NCBI GenBank assembly: GCA_029066845.1
Contig: JAIEFR010000022.1
Coordinates: 1 to 64,000, forward strand
Source: Clostridia bacterium
Lineage (GTDB): Bacteria > Bacillota > Clostridia > Christensenellales > Borkfalkiaceae
Reading direction: 5' to 3'
Length of the DNA stretch: 64,000 nucleotides
The position numbers were made by a program, and so were the translations under genes. Each line of letters opens with the position of its first letter. Positions within the stretch are counted from its first letter, which is position 1. Below are positions 8,412 through 19,341 of the stretch, in pieces. The notes beneath the pieces are model-generated. The model was not told where the DNA came from. It searched no databases and was given only the letters and a program-made list of their open reading frames with translations.

Positions 8412-11400
8412 TTAAGCGTTGTCGGTTTCGTCCTTGCCGTAAGCGGGATTGATTATGGGAGACATACTCTTGTACTCCTTAACGCCCGTACCTGCGGGAA
8501 TGAGCTTACCGATAATAACGTTTTCCTTCAGACCCATAAGGGGATCGACCTTGTTCTTGATAGCCGCGTCGGTGAGTACCCTTGCAGTCTCCTGGAAGGA
8601 AGCCGCCGACAGGAAGCTTTCGGTGGACAGCGCCGCCTTGGTTATGCCGAGCAGCACGCGCTTCTGCAGTGCGGGTGCGCCGCCGTTTTCGATTGCCTTG
8701 CGGTTCTCGTCCTCAACGGTGAACATATCCACGGTCTCGCCGGGAAGCAGGTCGGTCGAACCGGAATTTTCGATTCTTACCTTTTTGAGCATCTGCCTTA
8801 CGATAATTTCAACGTGCTTGTCGTTGATGTCAACGCCCTGCGAACGGTATACGGACTGAATCTGTTCGAGGATATAGTCCTGAACGCCCTTGACGCCCTG
8901 TACCCTAAGAATATCCTGAGGGTAAACCGAACCGGTGTTGAGCACGGTGCCGGGGGTAACCACGTCGCCCGCCTTGACTTTGAGCTCCGCATTGAAGGGA
9001 AGCGCATAGTCCTTCTTGACTTCGCCCGTTACGGGGTCGGTGACTATGACGTGCTTTAAGTTGTCGGTATCGTCAATCTTGACCTTACCGGAAACTTCGC
9101 ACAGCGTTGCGCAACCCTTGGGTTTACGCGCTTCGAAAAGTTCTTCTACACGGGGAAGACCCTGAGTGATGTCGCCCGTCGCCGCGATACCGCCCGTATG
9201 GAAGGTACGCATTGTAAGCTGGGTACCGGGTTCACCGATGGACTGTGCCGCGATTACGCCGACAGCTTCGCCGGGCATAACGGGCGTGTTGGTCGCCATA
9301 TTCTTGCCGTAGCACTTTGCGCACACGCCGAAACGCGAGTTGCAGGTAAATACCGAACGGATTGAAACGGCTTCGATACCAGCCGCGATAATCTTCTTTG
9401 CTAGCTCGTCGGTGACGAACTGGTTCTGCGCAACGATGACGTTGCCGTTCTTGTCTACGACGTCTTCGGAAACGTAACGTCCCTGAATTCTGTCCTCGAG
9501 TCCTTCGATAACTTCGCCGTTGGGTCCTATGATTGCCTTTACAACCATACCGCGGGGCTTCTTCGAACCCGCCATACAGTCTTCTTCTCTTACGATGACG
9601 TCCTGAGAAACATCTACGAGCCTACGGGTAAGGTAACCGGAGTCAGCCGTCTTTAACGCCGTATCGGCAAGACCTTTACGACCGCCGTGCGAGGAAATGA
9701 AATATTCCAGAACGGTAAGTCCCTGTCTGAAGCACGACTTAACGGGAACTTCGATCTTTTTACCCTGAGGGTTAACCATCAGTCCGCGCATACCCGAAAG
9801 CTGCTTCATCTGGTCGATTGAACCGCGGGCTCCCGAGTTTGCCATCATCCAGATGGGGTTGAACTTGTCGAGCGATTTCTTTAATTCGGAAGTAACTGCG
9901 TCCGTCGCCGAATCCCACGCGTTGATAACCGCGTTGTAGCGCTCCTCTTCTCTCAGAAGTCCGCGCTGGAACTTGCGCTCAATCTGCAACACCTTCTGCT
10001 CGGTATCGGCAACGATTTCCTTCTTTGCTTCGGGAATGTGCATATCGAATACCGAAGTGGTGATTGCGCCGACCGTCGAATACTTGTAGCCGAGCGTCTT
10101 GATTTTGTCGAGGACGTCAGCCGCTCTGGGCGCGCCGCCCGTCTTGAAGCAACGCTCAACGATTTTGCCGAGCTGCTTCTTGCCGACCGCAACGTTGTCG
10201 CCGAGGAATTCGTACGATATTTCGTATTTGAGATAATCTTCGGGCTTCTCGCGCTTTACAAAGCCGAGGTCCTGAGGCATCTGGTTGTTGAATATAATTC
10301 TACCGACGGTGGTCTTGACGATGCCCGTAACGGTCTGACCGTTATAGGGCGACTTTTCGTCGTTGATGGTTACCGTACGGCGGACAAGCACTTCGTCCTG
10401 CATATGGATATATTTGGTCTGGTACGCCATCATCACTTCGTCTTCCGAAATGTATGCGTTGGCAACGTACTTTTCCACACCCTCTTCGCCTGCCGCGCAC
10501 TCGTAATATCTGTCGCCGCTCCAACGGTAATACTTGCCCTCTTCCCTGCGGATAATGGTCAGATAGTAAGCACCCATAACCATATCCTGCGAAGGCTGCA
10601 TAACGGGCTTGCCGTCCGAAAGCTTCAATATATTGTTGGACGAAAGCATTAAGAATCTTGCTTCTGTCTGCGCCTCTATCGAAAGAGGTACGTGCACCGC
10701 CATCTGGTCGCCGTCGAAGTCCGCGTTGAACGCCGTACATACGAGGGGGTGAATCTTAATTGCTCTGCCCTCGATAAGCACGGGCTCGAAAGCCTGAATG
10801 GAAAGTCTGTGCAGGGTAGGCGCACGGTTCAGAAGAACGGGGTGCTCCTTGATGACCTCTTCCAGCACGTCCCAAACGAGGGGCTTAGCCTTCTCGACGG
10901 TACGCTTTGCGCTCTTGATATTCTGGCACTGACCGCTCTCGACAAGCTTTTTCATTACGAACGGCTTGAAGAGCTCGATTGCCATTTCCTTGGGCAGACC
11001 GCACTGATAGAGCTTGAGTTCGGGACCTACGACGATAACCGAACGTCCGGAGTAGTCAACACGCTTGCCGAGGAGGTTCTGACGGAAACGACCCTGCTTG
11101 CCGCGGAGCATACCGGAAAGAGATTTAAGCTCTCTGTTGGAAGGACCGGACAGAGCGCGTCCCCTTCTGCCGTTGTCGATAAGCGCGTCCACAGCTTCCT
11201 GCAACATACGCTTTTCGTTCTTGACTATCATATCGGGAGCGCCGAGCTCCATCATTCTTTTAAGTCTGTTGTTTCTGTTTATAACCCTTCTGTAAAGGTC
11301 GTTCAAATCGGAGGAAGCAAACCTGCCGCCGTCCAGCTGTACCATAGGGCGCAGTTCGGGAGGAAGCACGGGAAGCACGGTTAAAATCATCCATTCGGGC

Positions 11401-12083
11401 TTGTTGCCGCTCTTCTTGAACGATTCGAGAATTTCTATTCTCTTTACCGCCTTAAGCTTCTTCTGGCTTGCGGAGCTGTTTTCGATAATGTCCTTGGTTT
11501 CCTTGCATTCCTTTTCAAGGTCAACCGCCATCAAAAGCTCGCGGATTGCCTCCGCACCCATTCCTACTTTAAGTCCCGTAACGGTGCTGTCGCCGTACTT
11601 TTCCTCGATTTCGCGAAGTTCCTTATCGTTGATAACCTGCTTATATTCCAGGGTAGGCACGGTGCCAGGGTCGAGCACTACGTAGGAAGCAAAGTATATA
11701 ACCTGTTCCAGCGCCTTGGGGCTCATATCCAGGATAAGACCGATTCTCGAAGGCACGCCGCGGAAATACCAGATATGGGATACGGGAGCCGCAAGCTCTA
11801 TATGACCCATCCTTTCGCGCCTTACCTTGGCGCGGGTTACTTCTACGCCGCACTTTTCGCACACAATACCCTTGTAGCGGATACGCTTGTACTTGCCGCA
11901 GTGACATTCCCAGTCCTTCATCGGTCCGAAAATTCTCTCGCAGAACAAGCCGTCGCGCTCGGGCTTTTGCGTTCTGTAATTTATGGTTTCGGGCTTGGTT
12001 ACCTCGCCCTTGGAAAGTTCCCTGATTTTTTCGGGAGAAGCTACGCTAATCTTAATTGAGCAAAAATCGTTTAATTCAAACAT
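8412..12083 (-). CDS. rpoC: DNA-directed RNA polymerase subunit beta'
   Basis: Catalytic subunit of RNA polymerase, 1223 residues. The N-terminal zinc site (CHCGKYKR and CEKCGVEV), the catalytic [14 protein letters not shown] motif that holds the active-site magnesium, the second zinc cluster ([13 protein letters not shown]) and the bridge/trigger region around [16 protein letters not shown] are all intact. It starts 16 bp after the rpoB stop with an AGG-type ribosome site, so the two are one operon, and it is followed by a strong terminator. Length is typical of Bacillota beta'. Confidence 0.98.
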   Translation of the reverse strand: MFELNDFCSIKISVASPEKIRELSKGEVTKPETINYRTQKPERDGLFCERIFGPMKDWECHCGKYKRIRYKGIVCEKCGVEVTRAKVRRERMGHIELAAPVSHIWYFRGVPSRIGLILDMSPKALEQVIYFASYVVLDPGTVPTLEYKQVINDKELREIEEKYGDSTVTGLKVGMGAEAIRELLMAVDLEKECKETKDIIENSSASQKKLKAVKRIEILESFKKSGNKPEWMILTVLPVLPPELRPMVQLDGGRFASSDLNDLYRRVINRNNRLKRMMELGAPDMIVKNEKRMLQEAVDALIDNGRRGRALSGPSNRELKSLSGMLRGKQGRFRQNLLGKRVDYSGRSVIVVGPELKLYQCGLPKEMAIELFKPFVMKKLVESGQCQNIKSAKRTVEKAKPLVWDVLEEVIKEHPVLLNRAPTLHRLSIQAFEPVLIEGRAIKIHPLVCTAFNADFDGDQMAVHVPLSIEAQTEARFLMLSSNNILKLSDGKPVMQPSQDMVMGAYYLTIIRREEGKYYRWSGDRYYECAAGEEGVEKYVANAYISEDEVMMAYQTKYIHMQDEVLVRRTVTINDEKSPYNGQTVTGIVKTTVGRIIFNNQMPQDLGFVKREKPEDYLKYEISYEFLGDNVAVGKKQLGKIVERCFKTGGAPRAADVLDKIKTLGYKYSTVGAITTSVFDMHIPEAKKEIVADTEQKVLQIERKFQRGLLREEERYNAVINAWDSATDAVTSELKKSLDKFNPIWMMANSGARGSIDQMKQLSGMRGLMVNPQGKKIEVPVKSCFRQGLTVLEYFISSHGGRKGLADTALKTADSGYLTRRLVDVSQDVIVREEDCMAGSKKPRGMVVKAIIGPNGEVIEGLEDRIQGRYVSEDVVDKNGNVIVAQNQFVTDELAKKIIAAGIEAVSIRSVFTCNSRFGVCAKCYGKNMATNTPVMPGEAVGVIAAQSIGEPGTQLTMRTFHTGGIAATGDITQGLPRVEELFEARKPKGCATLCEVSGKVKIDDTDNLKHVIVTDPVTGEVKKDYALPFNAELKVKAGDVVTPGTVLNTGSVYPQDILRVQGVKGVQDYILEQIQSVYRSQGVDINDKHVEIIVRQMLKKVRIENSGSTDLLPGETVDMFTVEDENRKAIENGGAPALQKRVLLGITKAALSTESFLSAASFQETARVLTDAAIKNKVDPLMGLKENVIIGKLIPAGTGVKEYKSMSPIINPAYGKDETDNA

Positions 12084-12099
12084 TTATATTACCTCCCGC

Positions 12100-15000
12100 T
12101 TAGTCCTCGATATCCCCGTCGTCCGAAGTATCTTCGTCCTCGTCGCCGCCTTCCTCGTCGTCGAAAAGCGTGAACTTGTCGCCGAGCTCGTCATCGTCGC
12201 CGAAGTCGTCCATATCCTCGTCGGTGAACAGCTCCTTGGAAATGAAGCCGTCCTCATCGTCGTCGTTTTCGAACAGGGAAATATCTTCGAGCCCGTTCTC
12301 TTCCTCAACTTCCGCGGAGGTGATGTCAAGCTCTTCTTCGGGCATCTCGTTCTCTCTGTCCTCGGCCTCCCTTGCCCTTGCGTTGGGAATTGCCTCGTCG
12401 TCCTCGTCAAGCTCGTGAATGATAAGCTCCTCGTTGTTTTCGGTGAGCACCTTTACGTCGAGTGCGAGCGACTGCAATTCTTTAAGCAATACCTTGAATG
12501 CTTCGGGAATACCGGGCTCGGAAATGTTGTTGCCCTTTACTATGCTTTCGTAGGTCTTTACACGTCCGACGATGTCGTCCGACTTGACCGTAAGAATTTC
12601 CTGTAATACGTGCGCCGCGCCGTAAGCTTCCAGCGCCCAAACTTCCATTTCGCCGAAACGCTGACCGCCGAACTGCGCTTTACCGCCGAGGGGCTGCTGC
12701 GTTACCAAGCTGTAAGGTCCTATCGAACGCGCGTGAATCTTGTCGTCAACCAGGTGGACGAGCTTAATCATATACTGAACGCCGACCGTAACCCTGTTTT
12801 CGAAGGGCTCGCCCGTTCTGCCGTCGTATACCTGAATTTTGCCGTCAACCTTGCCTTCGGGGTTAAGTATGTTGTTTTCCTTGAACAGTTCCTTAATATC
12901 CTGCTCGGTCGCGCCGTCGAATACGGGGGTCGCAATCTTCCAGCCGAGCTGTTTGCAGACCAGACCGAGGTGAACTTCAAGCACCTGTCCGATGTTCATA
13001 CGCGAAGGAACGCCCAGGGGGTTGAGCACTATCTGCAGGGGAGTGCCGTCCGCAAGGAAAGGCATATCCGCCTGAGGCAGTACGCGGGAAATAACGCCCT
13101 TGTTACCGTGACGTCCCGCCATCTTGTCGCCGACCTGAACTTTACGCTTCTGTGCGATATATACGCGCACCAATTTGGAAACGCCGGGCGAAAGCTCGTC
13201 CTTGTTCTCTCTGGTGAACACCTTTACGTCTACGACTATACCGCCCTCGCCGTGGGGTACTTTAAGGGAAGTATCTCTTACCTCTCTCGCCTTCTCGCCG
13301 AATATTGCGCGGAGCAGTCTTTCTTCGGGGGTAAGCTCGGTTTCGCCCTTGGGGGTAACCTTACCTACAAGTATGTCGCCGGGCTGTACTTCGGCACCTA
13401 TTCTGACGATACCGTTTTCGTCGAGGTCTTTGAGTGCGTCCTCGCCGACGTTGGGAATATCACGCGTGATTTCCTCCTCGCCGAGCTTGGTGTCGCGCGC
13501 CTCAGTTTCGTGCTCCTCGATATGGATAGACGTAAACACGTCGTCCTGAACTATCTTTTCGGAAATGAGGATAGCGTCCTCGTAGTTGTAGCCTTCCCAT
13601 TCCATATAACCTATAAGGATGTTCTTGCCGAGTGCGAGTTCGCCGTTATTGGTCGAAGGACCGTCGGCGATTATTTCGTCCTTTTCAACGCGGTCGCCCG
13701 TGTTGACTATGGGACGCTGGTTGAGGCAGGTGTTCTGGTTGGAACGCTCGAATTTCTTCAGCTTGTATTCGGTAACCAGACCGCTGTCCTCGCGTATCTT
13801 AATTAAATCGGAAGCGCAGCCGACTACAACGCCCGCTTCCTTTGCGCGTACGATAACGCCCGAGTCGCGTGCAATCGCCGCCTCGATACCCGTTGCAACG
13901 ATAGCGCTTTCGGTCTTCATAAGGGGAACTGCCTGACGCTGCATATTCGAGCCCATCAACGCACGGTTGGTATCGTCGTTTTCAAGGAAGGGAATAAGCG
14001 CGGTAGCAACCGAAACAAGCTGCTTGGGGCTGACGTCCATATAGTCCATCTTGTCGGGCGTGAGCTGCGTAATCAGATCCTGGTGACGGCAGCCTACGTG
14101 CGTGTTGACAAAGTGGTTGTTTTCGTCGAGCGGCTCGTTCGCCTGCGCGACTACGTACTTGTCCTCCTCGTCCGCGGTGAGGTAATCGACGTGGTCGGTT
14201 ACCGTAGCAACGCCGTTTGCATCCTTGATAACCTTTCTGTACGGCGACATAATAAAGCCGTACTCGTTTACCTTGGAGAAGGTTGCCAGCGAGGAAATAA
14301 GACCTATGTTCTGACCTTCGGGGGTCTCTATGGGGCACAGTCTGCCGTAGTGCGAGTGGTGAACGTCGCGCACTTCGAACGTTGCTCTGTCACGGTTAAG
14401 ACCGCCGGGACCGAGCGCGGAGAGCTTACGCTTGTGCGTCAGTTCCGCAGCGGGGTTGGTCTGGTCCATAAACTGGGAAAGCTGCGAGGAGCCGAAGAAT
14501 TCGCGGATAACCGCGGACACGGGACGAACGTTTACAAGACCCGAGGGGGTTACCTCCATTGCGTCCTGCGTAGCCATTCTCTCCTTGATGAGCTTTTCCA
14601 GACGGGATATACCTATGCGGAGCTGGTTGGTTAAAAGCTCGCCTACCGAACGCACGCGGCGGTTGCCGAGGTGGTCGATATTGTCGATAGTGCCTATGCC
14701 GTACTGTAAATCTATGTTGGAAGAAATTGCCGCAACAATATCGTCAACCGTGATGTGCTTGTGGTTGAGCTTTTCGATAATGGGCTTTATGGTCTTCTTC
14801 TCTTCCGCGTCGAGAACTTCCTTGCCGTCTTCCAGAAGGTGAGCGAACAGCTTGCAGGCTTCAACGAAGCGTACGCGCTGCTCTCTGCGCTTTTCGCGGT
14901 TTTTCTTTTCCTCGGGCTTTTCGTCCTCGGTCTCCTCGATTTCAACGGTGTAGTAAAGCGCGTTGATTTTGTCGAGGTATTTGTTTGCTACTTCATCGCA

Positions 15001-16158
15001 GTGAGCGGTCTTGCACTCCTCCGCTATCTGCTTCATAAACGCGAAGTTGGGATAGTATACCGTGGGAAGAAGTCCGTAAATCTTGGGGTTCTTGTCCGAA
15101 AGCGCCTTCCAGTTTACCGTGTTGTTTGCGATAATCTTGTGCTTGATTTCGCCCTGCTCGCGGTCGTTTACCAGAACGAATACTTCGTTTATGCCGCAGT
15201 CCTGAATTTCTACAGCCTTGCTCTCGGTAATCATTTCGCCCGCGCTTGCAAGCAGTTCGCCCGTTTCGGGGTTGAACACGTCTTCCGCAAGCTTGCAGCC
15301 CTGCAGACGGTAGGAAAGGTTGAGCTTTTTGTTGAACTTGTATCTGCCGACCTTAACGACGTCGTAACGCCTCTGGTCGAAGAACAGGTTGTTGAGGTGC
15401 TGCCTTACGGAAGCCTCGGTGGGAACTTCGCCGGGACGCAGTCTTCTGTAAAGCTCGATAAGTCCGTCGCTCTCGGACTTGGTTGCGTCCTTAGCGATGG
15501 TGTTTTCAATCATCTTGTCGTCTGCGAACAGGTCTAAAATTGCCCTGTCGGAGCCGAAGCCGAGCGCTCTCAAAAGCACGGTAGAGCAGATCTTACGCTT
15601 TCTGTCAACGTGTACCCACTGTACGCCCTGGGCGTCCTGCTCGAATTCGAGCCACGCGCCGCGGTTGGGGATAACCGTAGTGCCGAACATTTCCTTGCCG
15701 GTCTTGTCCCTCTCCATTGCGTTGTAGGAGCCGGGTGAACGGACGAGCTGGGAAACGATTACGCGCTCCGCACCGTTGATGATGAACGAGCCGCTGTCGG
15801 TCATTAAGGGGAATTCGCCCATAAAGACGTCCTGGTCGATGACCTCTTCCTTGACCTTGTTGACAAGTCTGACCTTTACGTGCAGAGGAAGCGCGTAGGT
15901 AGCGTCGCGATTGCGGCACTCCTTTTCGTCATACTTGGGCTTGTCGTCGAACCAGTGGTCGAGGAAATACAGCTCGAAGTGGTCGGAATAGTCGGTTATG
16001 GGAGAGAAGTCCTCGAATACCTCTCCTATACCTTCGTCGATGAAAGTCTGATAGCTCGACTTCTGAATCTCAACGAGGTCGGGAATGTCGATGACTTCGT
16101 TGATTTTGCCGAACTTTCTTCTTTCGGTTTTGCCATACCTGTGAACGGGTAAATTCAT
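12100..16158 (-). CDS. rpoB: DNA-directed RNA polymerase subunit beta, with acidic C-terminal extension
   Basis: RNA polymerase beta subunit, 1352 residues, preceded by AAGGAG. The rifampicin-binding region ([13 protein letters not shown] through [12 protein letters not shown]), the KVTPKGE segment and the [13 protein letters not shown] motif are clear. The usual C-terminal end ([12 protein letters not shown]) is followed by about 100 extra residues made very largely of Asp and Glu, a long disordered acidic tail. In the rifampicin region the residue corresponding to E. coli Arg529 is Lys (Lys578 here). The gene stands head-to-head with rqcP, so in this window it is not preceded by rplJ/rplL. 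Confidence 0.98.
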   Translation of the reverse strand: MNLPVHRYGKTERRKFGKINEVIDIPDLVEIQKSSYQTFIDEGIGEVFEDFSPITDYSDHFELYFLDHWFDDKPKYDEKECRNRDATYALPLHVKVRLVNKVKEEVIDQDVFMGEFPLMTDSGSFIINGAERVIVSQLVRSPGSYNAMERDKTGKEMFGTTVIPNRGAWLEFEQDAQGVQWVHVDRKRKICSTVLLRALGFGSDRAILDLFADDKMIENTIAKDATKSESDGLIELYRRLRPGEVPTEASVRQHLNNLFFDQRRYDVVKVGRYKFNKKLNLSYRLQGCKLAEDVFNPETGELLASAGEMITESKAVEIQDCGINEVFVLVNDREQGEIKHKIIANNTVNWKALSDKNPKIYGLLPTVYYPNFAFMKQIAEECKTAHCDEVANKYLDKINALYYTVEIEETEDEKPEEKKNREKRREQRVRFVEACKLFAHLLEDGKEVLDAEEKKTIKPIIEKLNHKHITVDDIVAAISSNIDLQYGIGTIDNIDHLGNRRVRSVGELLTNQLRIGISRLEKLIKERMATQDAMEVTPSGLVNVRPVSAVIREFFGSSQLSQFMDQTNPAAELTHKRKLSALGPGGLNRDRATFEVRDVHHSHYGRLCPIETPEGQNIGLISSLATFSKVNEYGFIMSPYRKVIKDANGVATVTDHVDYLTADEEDKYVVAQANEPLDENNHFVNTHVGCRHQDLITQLTPDKMDYMDVSPKQLVSVATALIPFLENDDTNRALMGSNMQRQAVPLMKTESAIVATGIEAAIARDSGVIVRAKEAGVVVGCASDLIKIREDSGLVTEYKLKKFERSNQNTCLNQRPIVNTGDRVEKDEIIADGPSTNNGELALGKNILIGYMEWEGYNYEDAILISEKIVQDDVFTSIHIEEHETEARDTKLGEEEITRDIPNVGEDALKDLDENGIVRIGAEVQPGDILVGKVTPKGETELTPEERLLRAIFGEKAREVRDTSLKVPHGEGGIVVDVKVFTRENKDELSPGVSKLVRVYIAQKRKVQVGDKMAGRHGNKGVISRVLPQADMPFLADGTPLQIVLNPLGVPSRMNIGQVLEVHLGLVCKQLGWKIATPVFDGATEQDIKELFKENNILNPEGKVDGKIQVYDGRTGEPFENRVTVGVQYMIKLVHLVDDKIHARSIGPYSLVTQQPLGGKAQFGGQRFGEMEVWALEAYGAAHVLQEILTVKSDDIVGRVKTYESIVKGNNISEPGIPEAFKVLLKELQSLALDVKVLTENNEELIIHELDEDDEAIPNARAREAEDRENEMPEEELDITSAEVEEENGLEDISLFENDDDEDGFISKELFTDEDMDDFGDDDELGDKFTLFDDEEGGDEDEDTSDDGDIED

Positions 16159-16570
16159 TAAAATACTTACTCCTTGTTTTTTATTTCACGTGTTTGGCGA
16201 TTATGCGTATATATCTTTTCACCGCAAAAAATCTTACGTTTCGTTATTGGGCGTAAAGGGCGGGCTTTTATAATTTTTCAACCCTCTTGACAAAATTCCG
16301 CCGCAAAAATTTTTCCGTGCTTGAAAGAATTTGTCCTATACCCTTTACAATTTTTATATTATAGTGTATAATCTACTGCGTTAATCGGCATTTTTCGCCC
16401 TTTTTCAGCCCCGTTTTTACTGCTATAAATAGCCAAAAAAGGTAAAATTGGGCATTAAGCGCATTGTAATACAGAATAGTATTATAAAACTGTCAATCCG
16501 ACAAGTCAAGCAAAAATGCCTTTCGTGCAAAAAACTTTTAAAAAACCTTAAAAAAACAAAGAGTGACGTT
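16159..16570. other. Divergent intergenic region between rpoB and rqcP
   Basis: This 412-bp AT-rich region must hold the promoters of both rpoBC and rqcP. On the plus strand TTTACA (16344-16349) and TATAAT (16367-16372) are spaced 17 bp and could start rqcP transcription with a leader of about 190 nt. On the minus strand TTGACA (16491-16496) lacks a good -10 box at the right distance, so I do not assign the rpoB promoter. No long hairpin or protein-binding leader motif is obvious. Confidence 0.5.
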
Positions 16571-16813
16571 ATGCGTATAGATAAATTTTTAAAGGTATCA
16601 AGAATTTTAAAGAGGCGCACTGTGGCGCGCGAGGCGTGCGACGGCGGCAAGGTCATTATAAACGGCAAGGAAGTCAAGCCCTCCCACCCCGTCAAGGCGG
16701 GCGACGTCGTGGAAATCGACTACGCAACGGGCGTTCTGAAATTCCGTATAATAGATATAAAGGAAACGGTAAAAAAGGACGAAGCCGCCTCCCTTTACGA
16801 AATAATCACTTAA
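16571..16813 (+). CDS. rqcP: RqcP (YabO-like) S4-domain ribosome quality control factor
   Basis: Eighty-residue S4 RNA-binding protein. The sequence MRIDKFLKVSRILKRRT, with later KVIINGKEVKPS and KAGDVVEIDY, follows the Bacillus YabO/RqcP pattern from end to end. In Bacillota RqcP binds stalled 60S-like 50S subunits with RqcH and keeps the P-site tRNA in place during alanine tailing. I chose ATG 16571 because it matches the family start and follows GAGTGA; the reading frame stays open further upstream. It stands alone on the plus strand, opposite rpoB. Confidence 0.88.
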   Translation: MRIDKFLKVSRILKRRTVAREACDGGKVIINGKEVKPSHPVKAGDVVEIDYATGVLKFRIIDIKETVKKDEAASLYEIIT

Positions 16814-16834
16814 AAAAATTTTTTTTTAATATGT

Positions 16835-16872
16835 TTGCCGTTGCAACCGACGGCAAATTGTGTTATTATAAT
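16835..16872 (+). promoter_or_regulatory. Promoter region with inverted repeat before the DUF1538 gene
   Basis: A TATAAT box sits at 16867-16872, only eight bases before the ATG at 16880, so the mRNA would be leaderless or nearly so. An inverted repeat TTGCCGT-N8-ACGGCAA (16835-16856) occupies the -35 region and may be an operator. No consensus -35 box is present. Confidence 0.45.
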
Positions 16873-16879
16873 TTTGTAT

Positions 16880-18427
16880 ATGTTTAAAATTTTACTTTCC
16901 AAACTTAAAGAAGCGGTTATATCGGTATTGCCGGTAACCGTTATAGTACTTATAATTTCCTTTACGCCGCTCGCGAGTTTAACGACGACCGAGACGGTGG
17001 CTTTTGCACTTTCCGCCGTCGGGCTTATCGTCGGTATAGCGCTGTTCAACCTAGGCGCCGACCTTGCGATGACGCCTATGGGCGGACACGTCGGCACTGG
17101 TCTTACCAAATCCAAAAAGGTATTTATTCTGCTTTCGGTATGTTTCGTTATGGGCTTGCTTATAACCATAGCGGAGCCCGACCTTTCGGTACTTGCCGAA
17201 CAGGTTAAGGACATTATGCCGGGCGGCGCAACCGTAGGCAAGTGGCTGCTGATTATCACCGTCGGCATCGGCGTTGGCATTTTCCTTGTAATTGCTATTC
17301 TGAAAATCGTCTTCCACAAAGACCTTTCGATGCTGATAATGTTCTTCTACCTTATGCTGTTTGCGCTGTGCGCGATTATGGCGGAGAACGGCAAGTTCGG
17401 GCTTATCCCCCTCTCGTTCGATTCGGGCGGCGTAACGACAGGTCCCATCACCGTACCCTTTATAATGGCGCTGGGCGTTGGCATCTCCGCAACCATAGGC
17501 GGACGCGACGCAAACGAAAACAGCTTCGGTCTTATCGCTCTGTGCTCGGTAGGTCCCATCATCGCGGTTATGGCGCTTTCGCTTATGACCAAGGGCGAGC
17601 TGGGTGCTTACGACACCACCATTTACGAAATAGGCAATTACATAGGCAAGAACTTCGGGCACACTATTCTGGACACGATAAAGGAAGTCGCCCTTGCACT
17701 CGCGCTGATAGTTGCGTTCTTCCTCGTATTACAGTTTACGATTTTAAAGCTGCCCAAGCAAAAACTCATTCAGATTGCCATAGGCATAGGCTATACCTTC
17801 TTCGGACTGGTCATTTTCCTCGTTTCCGTAAAGGTCGGATTTATGCCCATAGGCTTCAAGATGGGCACGCAGATTGCGGCAAACAGCCCTACCCTTTTAG
17901 TAGTGCTCGGCTTTATACTCGGTATGGTGGTCGTCCTTGCGGAGCCTGCCGTACACGTATTGAACAAGCAGGTTGAAGAGATAACCAACGGCGGCGTCAA
18001 GAAGATTGAAATGCTTGTCGCGCTCTCTGTTGCGGTCGGCATATCAATAGGTCTTTCGGCGCTGAGAATGATTTTCAAATTCTCCATTCTGTACTATCTG
18101 GTGCCCGGTTATCTCATATCGCTGGGACTGTCATTCTTCGTTCCCAAGATATACACGGCGATAGCGTTCGACTCGGGCGGCGTTGCCTCCGGTCCTCTGA
18201 CGTCGAGCTTTATTCTCCCCCTCGTCATAGGCGCGTGCGAAACCGTGCAGGGCTCTTCCAACATATACGGCTTTGCGTTCGGCGTAGTTGCAATGGTTGC
18301 AATGACCCCTCTCATCACTATACAGATACTCGGCTTCAAAGCCGTTATGTCGTCCAAGGTACGCGCAAACATCACTATGCGCCGCATACTTGCAGCCGAC
18401 GACGAGCAGATAATCTATTTTAAGTAA
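16880..18427 (+). CDS. DUF1538 membrane transporter-like protein
   Basis: The 515-residue polytopic membrane protein consists of two homologous halves. Each half contains an LAEP-type or IAEPD segment followed by a helix-breaking FDSGGV-GP motif (FDSGGVTTGP in the first, FDSGGVASGP in the second), a pattern that suggests an inverted or tandem repeat transporter fold. This is the DUF1538 family. The start MFKILLSKLKEAV is chosen by hydrophobic pattern; there is no Shine-Dalgarno site and the promoter -10 box is immediately upstream. It is followed within 11 bp by two PII-like genes, which suggests PII-controlled transport of an unknown substrate. Confidence 0.82.
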   Translation: MFKILLSKLKEAVISVLPVTVIVLIISFTPLASLTTTETVAFALSAVGLIVGIALFNLGADLAMTPMGGHVGTGLTKSKKVFILLSVCFVMGLLITIAEPDLSVLAEQVKDIMPGGATVGKWLLIITVGIGVGIFLVIAILKIVFHKDLSMLIMFFYLMLFALCAIMAENGKFGLIPLSFDSGGVTTGPITVPFIMALGVGISATIGGRDANENSFGLIALCSVGPIIAVMALSLMTKGELGAYDTTIYEIGNYIGKNFGHTILDTIKEVALALALIVAFFLVLQFTILKLPKQKLIQIAIGIGYTFFGLVIFLVSVKVGFMPIGFKMGTQIAANSPTLLVVLGFILGMVVVLAEPAVHVLNKQVEEITNGGVKKIEMLVALSVAVGISIGLSALRMIFKFSILYYLVPGYLISLGLSFFVPKIYTAIAFDSGGVASGPLTSSFILPLVIGACETVQGSSNIYGFAFGVVAMVAMTPLITIQILGFKAVMSSKVRANITMRRILAADDEQIIYFK

Positions 18428-18438
18428 GGTATAATTTT

Positions 18439-18924
18439 ATGGCGGAAAAAATCAAGGAAGCCAAAACTAAATTGAAAGAAGCAAAAGTAAAGGTGCACGG
18501 CAAGGTTGCCGAGAAAAAGAAAGCGGTAAAAGCCGCGGTTGCAAAGACAAAGAACAACCCCAACACCGTTACTTCCAACAGACTGAAAATGCTCATTACC
18601 GTCGTTGCCAGAAACAAGTCGGAATACTACACCGACCTCATTCAGTCCTTCGACGTGAATATGCAGACGATTGCTCTTGCGCAGGGCACCGCCACCGCCG
18701 GTATGGTCAGATACTTAGGTCTTACCGATACGGACAAGTGTGTGATTATGAGCGTTATTCAGGAAAGCAAGCTGCCCGACGCGCTCAACGCCCTGGAAGA
18801 AAAATTCAAGACGGTTAAGGGCGGCAACGGCATAGCCTTCACCGTTCGGCTTACGAGCGTGATAGGCACCCTGTTATTCGGGTTCTTAAGCAACAACAAG
18901 ACGGTAGTCAAGGAGGGCAAATAA
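18439..18924 (+). CDS. PII-like protein with basic N-terminal extension
   Basis: The 161-residue protein begins with about 50 residues rich in Lys, Ala and Glu, likely a helical or disordered tail, then a ferredoxin-like PII-type domain (LKMLITVVARNKSEYYTDLI, then IALAQGTAT, then LPDALNALEEKF and GNGIAFTVRL). It ends in a short hydrophobic stretch. The canonical T-loop uridylylation region of GlnB/GlnK is not seen. Together with the next gene and DUF1538 it forms an operon, so it probably senses a ligand and acts on the membrane protein. Exact ligand unknown. Confidence 0.7.
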   Translation: MAEKIKEAKTKLKEAKVKVHGKVAEKKKAVKAAVAKTKNNPNTVTSNRLKMLITVVARNKSEYYTDLIQSFDVNMQTIALAQGTATAGMVRYLGLTDTDKCVIMSVIQESKLPDALNALEEKFKTVKGGNGIAFTVRLTSVIGTLLFGFLSNNKTVVKEGK

Positions 18925-19341
18925 ATGGCTAACTACGAAGTGGTTATGTGCATAGTCAACGCGGGATATTCGGACGTAGTTATGGACGCGGCAAGAGAAG
19001 TCGGCGCACGCGGCGGCACAGTTATTCACGCGCGCGGCACGGCAAATAAGGAAGCCGAACAATTCTTCCATATTACCATTCAGCCCGACAAGGAAATAGT
19101 TATGATTTTGGTGCCCGCAGAAATAAAGGACGCGGTTCTGCACGCGCTGTACCAGCACGCGGGACTTAAAACCGAGGGTCAGGGCATCGCCTTTTCTATG
19201 CCCGTGGACGAGGTTGTAGGTCTTTCCGCCCCTAACGCAAAGCACGAAGAGGATGAAAAGGAAAAGACAGCCGAAGCGACTGCCGAAAGCCAGCCTTCTA
19301 CCCCCTCCGACGGCGAAAAGACGGAAAGCGAAAGCAAATGA
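18925..19341 (+). CDS. PII family (GlnK-like) regulatory protein
   Basis: The 138-residue protein begins immediately after the preceding stop. It has the PII fold pattern: beta strand YEVVMCIVNAGYSD, helix, GARGGTVIHARGT leading into a shortened T-loop, the strand EIVMILVP, helix, and a B-loop-like GQGIAFSMPVDEVVGL. After about residue 105 it is a Glu/Ser/Thr/Lys-rich disordered tail. PII proteins bind ATP/ADP and metabolites and regulate transporters directly. Coupling to DUF1538 suggests the same here. The stop overlaps the ispDF ATG by four bases. Confidence 0.8.
   Translation: MANYEVVMCIVNAGYSDVVMDAAREVGARGGTVIHARGTANKEAEQFFHITIQPDKEIVMILVPAEIKDAVLHALYQHAGLKTEGQGIAFSMPVDEVVGLSAPNAKHEEDEKEKTAEATAESQPSTPSDGEKTESESK

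Noticed and set aside
12610..13806. 398-codon plus-strand frame antisense to rpoB
   Set aside because: rpoB is certain on the other strand; the frame is a by-product of its codon use.
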